DNA of 64,000 bases from Simmondsia chinensis. Taxonomy: Eukaryota > Streptophyta > Magnoliopsida > Caryophyllales > Simmondsiaceae. A program made the position numbers and the translations under genes. This document shows positions 56,619 through 64,000 of this stretch, in pieces; the stretch's first letter is position 1, and every line of letters starts with the position of its first letter. The stretch lies in NCBI GenBank assembly GCA_018398585.1, contig JAGTTD010000015.1, forward strand, positions 3,849,001 through 3,913,000. Reading direction: 5' to 3'. The notes below the pieces were generated by a model. That model did not search any database and was not told the DNA's origin. It saw only the letters and a program-made list of their open reading frames with translations.

Positions 56619-58122
56619 AAAATAACAAAAAATAAAAAACTTTACAATACCGGTAATTCAATCGATCCCCAAAAAATTAGTGGAAAAAGCAAATTCTTGA
56701 AATGGGTGAAATTGTTCTGGGCATTACGTTTAATGAGATAGAATAATTTATTAAAATTATACGTTGAATTTTTCCCTTTTCAAATGCGATTTACGACACT
56801 AAAATCACACATGAAATCGTCAACGAAATGAAAAGGAGGGAGGGAGAGAGAGAACGAGTAATACCTGCTCGACAATGTGGAGCTGAGGGGTTTAAGGAGA
56901 AACAATTAGAAACTACAGAGGCGTCATGTTTACAAAAATATATTTTGCGGATTTTTTTACTAAAAAAAACCTATATTTTATATGCGATTTTAGAAAATAG
57001 CCTAACTGAACACTATTGACTTTCCTCAAATGAAATGTTGCGTTTCGGGGTATAAGTGCATCAAAACACCAAGTTTAACTTAATTTAATTTAATTAAATT
57101 AAGTAATGTATTTTAATAATGACAAAATTACCCTTTACCTCTGAATTAGTAAAATTGCTAAGGGTTTAGCCCGCGCTATTACAGCCTTTTCCCACCAAAA
57201 AAATTTAGAAATTGTAAAGTTGCTTATAATTCATTAATAAAACACAAGTTTTATTAAGGATAGTTTGGTAATTTTGTATTTATTTTAATGAGAAGTTAAT
57301 GGTGTTAGCATTAGGTGTGACATTAAAACTTTTTTGAAAAATTTACCTGTGACTTTCAAAAATTAGAAAAGTTAGATGATTTTCTGAACTAATACCTAAA
57401 ATGTAGGTACTTTTCAGTAAAAAAAACTCTATATATAATATAAAGAAAATCTTTTTTTTTTCTTAGATACATATATGTATATTTTACCTAATATCAAATT
57501 TAATTATCATAACATAATTACATCCTCTATTCTTTTTTTACAGGTAAATACGGATACAATTGGGTGAAAACGTGTGTATGCATTTGGGTTCAGGTCATCT
57601 CGAGCAAACTTGGTCAGGGTCAAATATATATATATATATATATATTTTCCTGATAATCAGATAGAAACTCATGTGCGAGCAAATACATCAATCAAAAGAG
57701 ACAAAGGAAAATATATTTTCAGGTTACGCTATGATCGGGCCGGGTTTAGTCTCGAGTCTAGTCATTTCAACTTCGGATTTAGTTATCCAAGTTAAATTAT
57801 GAGTTCAGATTAGTTTACTGGTTTCTTAATAGTGTGTTTTCGGGGTCGGGTTTGCCACTTCATTTAATAAGTAACATAGAAATTAGTATCATATATTAAA
57901 AAATCTTTTTTAAGTGTGTCAACATTTTTACTTTACTTTCATAATGAAGCTTTTAAATTTCGCGCCTTTTGGAGCAACGGTCATTCACGGTCTCTATGAG
58001 TGGTATTGATATATTGGTGGACTGATAACTTTATATTATGTTATTTATTTTCTTAAATTTTTTTATGAGATTTATATTTCCTAATGTAATATATTGAGAA
58101 AATTATCAGCTATTATTTATTA
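56619..58122. other. AT-rich intergenic DNA, no gene seen
   Basis: Contains short G/C-rich repeat traces near 57560-57860 (GGTCAGGGTCAAATAT, GATCGGGCCGGGTTTAG) like decayed hAT-type elements, and a TA run at 57623-57645. Confidence 0.4.
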
Positions 58123-58675
58123 GAAAAATTATTACTTAGGTACCCTAAAATTTGAGCGTTTATCACTTAGGTGCCCTGTTATTTTAATATATAGGTAACT
58201 TAAGTTTTAGATATTTTATCATTTTAGTACTTTAAAATTTTAAAATTTTATCAATTAAATATCTTTTTATAAAAATTTGATAGATTTTCGTTAGAAAATG
58301 CAAAAATTGAACACGAGTTCAACGATATATTAGTATCTTTATTAAAATTTGATAAGTTTTTTTCTTGAAAAATGCAAAAATAACACATAATTAAGGTGAT
58401 TTTAGGTGGTTTACATCAACATTCGATAAATATTTTATCACAATTCATTGAATTTTTTATAAAAATATTGACATTAGCTTATATATTATCGTATTTATGC
58501 ATTATATCAACATTTTTTTTTCTATAAAATTGATCAAATTCTTATAAACATAAATTAAATTTTGACGTAGGATATAAAATATTCAAACCGTAAGGTGCCC
58601 CGTTGTATATATTGAAATATTAAGGTATCTAAGTGATAAATGTTCATATCTTAGGATATCTAAGTGATAATTTTC
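58123..58675. repeat. Inverted-repeat family C, copy 3
   Basis: The left GAAAAATTATTACTTAGGTA and right ATCTAAGTGATAATTTTC ends are inverted, with second-order repeats TTTATCACTTAGGTGCCC and TATCTAAGTGATAAATGTTC just inside. Non-coding, about 550 bp. TTA occurs on both flanks, a possible 3-bp duplication. Confidence 0.6.
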
Positions 58676-58734
58676 TTATTCATTACCAATCATATTATTA
58701 TTTAGATAACAAAGTTTTTACCTTGACAATAACA

Positions 58735-58992
58735 ACAACAACAACAATAACAGACGCAGTGCCTCAAGGGCTCCCGCATAAGCGGGGTCTAGGAGGGGTG
58801 GATGTACGCAGCCTTACCCTTTTAAAGTGTAACCCTGCCGAAAGGCTATTTCCGAGGACCCCCGACCTTATGGGGTTGGCAACACGAGGACTTCCCAAGA
58901 AGTCACCCATCCTGGTACTACTCTCGCCCAAGCACACTTAACTTCGAAGTCCTAATGAGATCTGGTTGCATTAGTGCCTGGTAAATGAACCC
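58735..58992 (-). mobile_element. 5S rRNA-derived SINE, copy 4, complete with 16-bp TSD
   Basis: 258 bp on minus flanked by TACCTTGACAATAACA (58719-58734 and 58993-59008). From the right: CACTAATGCAACCAGATCTC, then GAAGTTAAGTGTGCTTGGGC, GAGAGTAGTACCAGGATGGG and TGACTTCTTGGGAAGTCC (5S internal promoter), the family body, CCGCTTATGCGGGAGCC and a (TTG)n tail. It shares the GGGTTCATTTACCAGGCAC start with copy 3, so that 5' extension belongs to the element. Confidence 0.92.
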
Positions 58993-59176
58993 TACCTTGA
59001 CAATAACACAACCATATTATATACTTTATCTTTTTCTTTATTTAAAATAACTTTTGTACTTTATTTTATGCTAAAATTAGTTCACTATATTTTTAAAATT
59101 TACTTGGTATATGTTACTAATGGGAGATTATTTTATCACAAAATAAAATATATAAAAATAATTTAAATAAAAAAAA

Positions 59177-59705
59177 AAATTCATCACTTAGGTATCGCGA
59201 GATTTGATAATTTATCATTTAGGTATCATGATGTGTTAAAATATATAATGGGGTATCTTCAGTTTTAAAATTTTATCATTTAAGTATCCCGAAATTTATT
59301 TTATCGACCACATACTCTTCCACCAAAATTTAATATATTTTCGTTAGAAAATGTAAAAGTGGAAAGTTATTTTGGTAATATATAAGTATTTCATTAGATC
59401 ATTTTTTTTTTGCCAAAAATGCTGACATTACATACGATATTGATAGTATATAGGTAATTCACATCAAAATACAATGAACAGTTTTATTATAATTCTCTTA
59501 ACTTGAGCTGAAAATATTGGCATGACTTATATGTATTAATTTACTACATTAACATTTTCTGTATAAAATTAGTCACACTCTTACAAGAATCCATCAAACT
59601 TCGACACATGACACTTATGTGATAAAATATTTAACCTCAGGCACGTCAATATTATTTAGGTGATAAATGGACAAGCTTCAAGGGTACGTAAATGATAATT
59701 TTCCT
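59177..59705. repeat. Inverted-repeat family C, copy 4
   Basis: Starts AATTCATCACTTAGGTATCG and ends GTAAATGATAATTTTCCT, with the same internal order as 58123-58675. A (TA)n run follows at 59709-59731. Confidence 0.55.
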
Positions 59706-60365
59706 AAAATATATATATATATATATATATACATGATCAATTTATATAAAAAGGGTAAATTACATATTAGTACATTGAGATTTCCTATATTAATAATTTT
59801 CTTAAAAAAACTTTGTGAAATAATTTTTTTGTCCTAGAATCACACACATCTAATAAAATAGTATGAACTGTAGTGTGTAAAAGTATAAAATAGGCAATTC
59901 GTCCAACTCTTCTTTATTATCAATATATATTGCGATTAACGTGTGGAATGAGGGTAATAGTAGGAGAATGATGGGGTACCAAAAAATAACGTCAAATTGT
60001 ATATCTTATTACACCGTTGTTTGGACTAGTTTATAAATTACATATAACTTTTGGATTTAGAGAATTACATTACAAAGTTTGTATATTAAAAATTAATACA
60101 CCATTGTTTAAGATACTAATATGAAATTTACCCTCAAATTTTTTTACAAACATCAAGGCCTACATGCTGGAATGTAAAGCTACGATAAACATTAAAAGAT
60201 TACTGTGTTAAATTTAACCAGTCCTTTAGACTCAATCCACATAGTTGGAATATATAAAGTTGACATATAAATCTAAGTAGGTTTTCCTATAAAATCAACT
60301 GCTATTGGGTGGAATAACAACCAACTAAGCTTATTTATTGATTTTTTCTATTTCATAACTTATAT
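59706..60365. other. AT-rich intergenic DNA, no gene seen
   Basis: Microsatellite at its left edge. No other feature supported. Confidence 0.4.
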
Positions 60366-60520
60366 GTTTTTTTTTTTTTTTTTTTTTGATAATTGAGAGA
60401 TTAATCATTAATCAAATTAAACTTGATACAAGACTTCCAAGCAAACAAAAAAACCAAATAGGAAGCAACACCCAACACGAGCACCCTTAGACACCAAAGA
60501 ACCCTCAAAAGAAAAAAAAA
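60366..60520 (-). mobile_element. Probable 5'-truncated LINE tail beside the MADS gene
   Basis: A T-run at 60367-60387 followed by GATAATTGAGAGATTAATCA and a long A/C-rich stretch resembles the inverse of a LINE 3' UTR with poly(A), as at 5308-5458 and 660-1010. No duplication was found. It lies in or just beyond the 3' UTR of the MADS gene. Confidence 0.45.
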
Positions 60521-60554
60521 GAGTTAAATATTTACCTCTCTTTATTTCTCGTAA

Positions 60555-61658
60555 TCAGCCCATCATAAATGGAGAATTTGAATAAGAATCAGTAAGCATC
60601 TGAGTAAGAAACTTAGTAGTTGGAGCATTGTCACTAGCTACCACTGTGGCCAAGGTCGTGAAGGCATCTAGCGGCGGTGGAAGATGGTGGTGTGATGGAG
60701 CACTAATAAAACAGTTGTCGAAAACTGGGCATGGGAATTGATCTAACCCAGCACTCCAATCAACACCATTCATCATCATCAAATCCTGATTGCTGAACGA
60801 CATAATCTGATCAAACCTACCACCCCAATCACTATCATCCATCATCATCAAATCGCCACTGTCAAATGGCATCTTCTGATAAATCCCACCACTCCAATCA
60901 CCACCATCCACCATCGTCACTAAATTTTGACTGTCGAATGACACAATCTGATCAAACCCACCATTCCAATCACCACCATCCATCACCCCCAAATCTGAAC
61001 CGTTGAATGACACAACCTGATCAAACCTAGATCTCCAATCAGCACCGTTCATCATCTGCATCAAAGGGTTAAACACCAATGGATCAAGGCCTTGACCATC
61101 TGGGATTTGCGCAAGTGAGCACGAATCAGAACTAGACACGTATTTTCGACCAAAATTCACCATTTCTCTTTGAAAAATTTGACCGTTAAATTTGCCCTTT
61201 TCTTCTTTCAATAACTCAACCCTTTTCTTCAAACTATCAATCTTACAATCCAATTTCCCCATAAATTCTCTCAATTCTTCATTACTACAACAATCTAAAC
61301 AATCATCCCATGTTGGGTAATTAGCCGATTTTCTCAACACAGCAAGTTCATCCTCCACTTTCTCGTTCTTCTGCTTCAAAATCTCGAACAAACCGAGGCT
61401 CCTCTTCGAGCGTTCATCTAAAGTTGTGCGCAAGTACTTGTTGATAATTGGGTGTAACTTTTCTGGGTTTTCTGGCCAAGTGATTGGGTTTCGATACCCA
61501 GGAATATACATTATAACAAGCACATCGGTTTGACAAAGGATTGAGAGTTCTTCAGCTTTCTTCAAGATTGAACCTTTTCGACCGTTGAACGTTTTGATGC
61601 TTAAATTCTTCTTCTCGGGTTCGATTTTCGACTTGATTTTTGATTTAGGACGGCCCAT
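60555..61658 (-). CDS. Type I MADS-box transcription factor with C-terminal tandem repeats
   Basis: An intronless frame of 367 aa, typical of type I MADS genes, which often act in female gametophyte and endosperm. Residues 1-75 form the MADS domain: MGRPKSKIKSKIEPEKKNLS, then IKTFNGRKGSILKKAEELSI and LCQTDVLVIMYI, with the WPENPEKLHPIINKYL extension of Mbeta/Mgamma proteins. It departs from the usual RRxTFxKR at residues 19-27. A Leu/Lys/Glu-rich, probably coiled segment follows (about 85-165), then five repeats of 23-24 residues centred on Trp208, 231, 255, 278 and 301 (DWxGGFDQIVSFDSxDLMMM). The end is His/Pro-rich (SHHHLPPPLDAF). No K-box, so not type II. Subclass is uncertain. Confidence 0.88.
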   Translation of the reverse strand: MGRPKSKIKSKIEPEKKNLSIKTFNGRKGSILKKAEELSILCQTDVLVIMYIPGYRNPITWPENPEKLHPIINKYLRTTLDERSKRSLGLFEILKQKNEKVEDELAVLRKSANYPTWDDCLDCCSNEELREFMGKLDCKIDSLKKRVELLKEEKGKFNGQIFQREMVNFGRKYVSSSDSCSLAQIPDGQGLDPLVFNPLMQMMNGADWRSRFDQVVSFNGSDLGVMDGGDWNGGFDQIVSFDSQNLVTMVDGGDWSGGIYQKMPFDSGDLMMMDDSDWGGRFDQIMSFSNQDLMMMNGVDWSAGLDQFPCPVFDNCFISAPSHHHLPPPLDAFTTLATVVASDNAPTTKFLTQMLTDSYSNSPFMMG

Positions 61659-61954
61659 TTTATTTTTTTGGGAAATTGAAGTTCAATAATGGCGATTGAT
61701 CTATGGGAAGTAACAATGCAATGCAACTGTGTGATTATAATTGATCAAAATGTATTAATAAGCAAATCTGGGTGTTTTATTCTTTTTCTTTCTTATTTTT
61801 TTGGTATAGTTTCCAAATTGGGCTTTATTTGAGCATATTTTGTTTTTGATTGTGTGGTAAAAAGAATCTTAAAAGAAAATAAAATCAAGGGGAAAAGATT
61901 TCTTTGAAATGCGAAAGGGAGGGGGGTTTCTCTAGTTAATTTGATTTATTTTAA
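61659..61954 (-). promoter_or_regulatory. Upstream region of the MADS gene
   Basis: Sequence before the start codon on minus. No CArG box or unambiguous TATA box could be assigned. It is AT-rich with a G-run (61920-61926). Confidence 0.3.
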
Positions 61955-61973
61955 TTATCAGCTATTTAGTTTT

Positions 61974-62020
61974 CCCTTGAGCAGAAGCCCTTGAGACACT
62001 GGACTTGTTTGTTGTTGTTG
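61974..62020 (+). mobile_element. 47-bp severely truncated (TTG)n retroposon with 19-bp TSD
   Basis: CCCTTGAGCAGAAGCCCTTG, AGACACTGGACTTG and TTTGTTGTTGTTG form the last bases of the SINE/RTE-type tail (AAGGCACTGGGTCTGTTGTTG in copy 3). A perfect duplication TTATCAGCTATTTAGTTTT flanks it (61955-61973 and 62021-62039). Only the 3' end was copied, about 300 bp upstream of the MADS start codon. Confidence 0.85.
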
Positions 62021-62039
62021 TTATCAGCTATTTAGTTTT

Positions 62040-62405
62040 GTTTATGAAAAAAAAATGAGAGATGGAAAATTTTGGTCGAAATGCTGATGATTTTCATCGA
62101 AAATGTTGATTTGTTGTGAGTATCAGCAAAAAGTCGTTGGGTTCGCGAAAAAATTTAATAAATTTGAATGAAATATATATATATAGTGTAAAATTTGCGG
62201 CATGTGTCAACAATTTCTGACAAAAAATCATCAGATTCTTATAGAGTATATTTGGAATCATGTTTTAGGTCGACGTTTTTTGATGAAAATTGTCCGAGTT
62301 GCAGCAGAGGATATCTAATTTATAAAATCTTTAATTTTTAGGTTTTCTAAATAATAAACTTTTCAAACTTTAGACTATCTCCTTGTGTGTATATTAAAAC
62401 GTTTG

Positions 62406-62437
<32 letters not shown>
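62040..62437. other. AT-rich DNA with a partial family C repeat and (TA)n
   Basis: Family C-like phrases at 62290-62385 (AAAATTGTCCGAGTTGCAGC, ATAATAAACTTTTCAAACTT). A (TA)n run at 62407-62434. Confidence 0.45.
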
Positions 62438-62438
<1 letters not shown>

Positions 62439-62976
62439 GGTTATTTATATTTTAGTACCCTGACTTTTGAAAATAATAAAAAGGACCTGACTTTTTTGAA
62501 TTATTAAAAAAGCTCCTAAATTTTTGTCTTATTAATAAAAAAAGACCCATTTCCAATGTGATGAAGTCATTTTTCATTGATAGAGCTGAAATAACAATTA
62601 TTTTTTATTAGTGTTATAGTAAAATGATAAGAGTATCATTTAATACTCTTAATCTTAATTTATAAGCACAAAATTCGGTATATTGTATTATGTAAAAACT
62701 ATTTGTTTTTGCTTAGTTTGTTTAAAAATATGATTATTGAAGGGTAAATTTATCACTTTACTGTAGAATTAATAAAAACACAATGGCCCCTTTAGCTTTA
62801 TCATTAAAAAATAGCGTTATTACGCCGGAGAGTGGACCTTTTATTAATACAACAAAAAAATAAGGAACCTTTTTATTAATATTATATAAATTTAAGGGCA
62901 TTTTTATTAATTCAAAAAGTCAGAGTTCTTTTTATTATTTTCTAAAAGAACAGGGTACAAAAATGTAAATAATCCT
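62438..62976. repeat. Inverted-repeat family B, copy 2
   Basis: The termini TAGGGTTATTTATATTTTAG and GTACAAAAATGTAAATAATC then CTA are inverted. The arms carry AAATAATAAAAAGGACCTGA and its inverse TCAGAGTTCTTTTTATTATT. The centre shares blocks with 27728-28250, such as a GATGAAGTCATTTTTCATTG-type segment. It is embedded in TA-rich flanks. Confidence 0.6.
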
Positions 62977-63487
62977 ATATATTACTTGAGTATGGTTTAT
63001 TTGTATTGCAACACCTCTCTTGTTAAAAGTAAAAAAAATGTAAATTTTATTATTAAATAGTTTCCTTTCATGTATTAATAATATTATACCATAACAAAAA
63101 ATATAAAATATGTATATTTATAATATTATTTATAACTTGTATTTATAATCCAAATATATAATTAAGTACTTATTATTATAAGAGAAAAAAATAATTTTAT
63201 TTTTTAATATCTATCTTTTAGAAATAGTGAAAGATGAGCTGTTCATATTTTGACCAAAGATCAAAGTTGTTTATATATATATATATATATATATATCTTC
63301 TTGTTCTTAGCCGCCCAAAAAATATTTTGTTTAAAATAATAAGGTAACTTTAAATGAATGAAAAACATAAAATTTTACAAAATTACCCTAATGCTAATAT
63401 TCCCGCCAAACGATAGCTTTAGCTTATATAATATTTGACATATTAGAAAATAAAGTTTGTATAATTTTAGGTCATAAAATTGATATT
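62977..63487. other. AT-rich intergenic DNA with (TA)n
   Basis: (TA)n at 63269-63294. No gene seen. Confidence 0.5.
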
Positions 63488-63650
63488 TTTTTTTTTAAAC
63501 AATGGTAAGGATGGGCGAGGGGAAGAGGAGATAACCCCATAAATTCTCCCTACAGGAGACCACTTCTAAGCCATATGGGGGTCGAACTCGAGTCATGTTG
63601 TTGATAGGCAGAGAACTCCATTATTAAGCTATGTCCCTAAGGGTCGTGGT
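63488..63650 (-). mobile_element. tRNA-derived SINE
   Basis: On minus it reads AGGGACATAGCTTAATAATG (A-box region) and, about 35 bp on, CATGACTCGAGTTCGACCCC (B box GAGTTCGACCC). A body and a poly(A) tail follow (T-run on + at 63488-63498). The head resembles that at 34488-34548. It lacks a cloverleaf, so it is not a tRNA gene. Confidence 0.65.
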
Positions 63651-64000
63651 GTGATTTTGATGTCACTATCAATGCTGAGCTAATCATGGGAAAATCGTTG
63701 GGCTTATATTAGGCAATGACTAGCTCAAAGCAGGACAAGGATGTGCCAAGAAACAGCAATCATACATCGAATTATAGAAGAATAACATCCCAAAAAATCA
63801 TCATCACCGTCACCATCACCACAATGGTTTCATCATATATCCATCATCATCGTCCATCATCATCAACATCATGAATCACAAAATCTAATAGCAGCCAAAA
63901 ATTTAGCCAAAAAAGCATATCCCAGTTTTTCTCAGCCCTTCAAATCAGCAGGTGTAAGCAGTCTTGGCAGATCTGTCATGCGTCTTTGCTTCCTCCTGCA
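63651..64000. other. Window end with (CAT/ATC)n-rich sequence
   Basis: CATCATCACCGTCACCATCA and neighbouring phrases at about 63795-63875 form a trinucleotide-rich tract. No frame or domain is supported before the window ends. Confidence 0.5.

Noticed and set aside
63560..63650. tRNA gene on the minus strand
   Set aside because: A- and B-box-like words are present but spacing and the lack of an acceptor stem and a 3' half indicate a tRNA-derived SINE.
63795..63875. CRISPR-like or satellite array at the window end
   Set aside because: It is a CAT/ATC trinucleotide-rich tract without spacers. The organism is a plant.

Overview
This window is nuclear DNA of a flowering plant, most likely a eudicot. 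It is very AT-rich, its genes have short GT-AG introns, and it is dense in plant-type transposable elements (CACTA, hAT, Mutator, Tourist, Ty1/copia, Ty3/gypsy gag-only, TRIM, L1 and RTE-like LINE tails, tRNA- and 5S-derived SINEs). No species can be named from the sequence. No CRISPR array, operon, tRNA gene or genuine rRNA gene was seen.

Three host genes are well supported. (1) An NRT2-type high-affinity nitrate transporter on + (22510-31681) has four exons joining to 525 codons. Its third intron of about 6 kb is packed with nested elements. (2) A seven-exon gene on + (43408-45662, 282 codons) encodes only the C-terminal part of a GTE-type (bromodomain/ET) protein, without a bromodomain. 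A decayed inverted relative lies 4 kb away (49687-50817, -). (3) An intronless type I MADS-box gene on - (60555-61658, 367 aa) has five 23-24-residue repeats in its C-terminus.

Layout. 1-9.8 kb is intergenic: a 5S-derived SINE at the window edge, a ~95-bp minisatellite split by a 906-bp LTR-like element carrying a PPR gene fragment, a 1.7-kb hAT-like element, LINE tails and LTR relics. 9.8-12.1 kb is a deleted copia element (-). 12.5-13.7 kb is a Mutator-type element built of palindromic repeats, with a hAT-type MITE nested in it. 14.0-22.0 kb is a full-length but mutated 7.9-kb CACTA transposon ending 541 bp upstream of the NRT2 start codon. 22.5-31.7 kb is NRT2. 32.4-33.9 kb is an L1 ORF1 fragment. 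34.5-42.1 kb holds SINEs, hAT-like elements, a TRIM and an L1 RT tail. 43-46 kb is the GTE-like gene. 46-56.6 kb holds more MITEs, a ~60-bp minisatellite, a young 3.4-kb gag-only LTR retrotransposon inside a hAT-like element, and a second PPR-bearing LTR. 58-64 kb holds SINEs and inverted-repeat families around the MADS gene.

Many insertions are proven by exact target-site duplications (3, 5, 8, 9 or 13-19 bp, as expected for each class). The order of nesting can therefore be read directly. The three host genes show no sign of acting together. The most unusual items are the paired LTRs whose 3' ends consist of PPR coding sequence, the 5S-headed SINE family sharing a (TTG)n tail with tiny truncated copies, the bromodomain-less GTE gene, and a substitution at a position I recall as conserved in the nitrate transporter.
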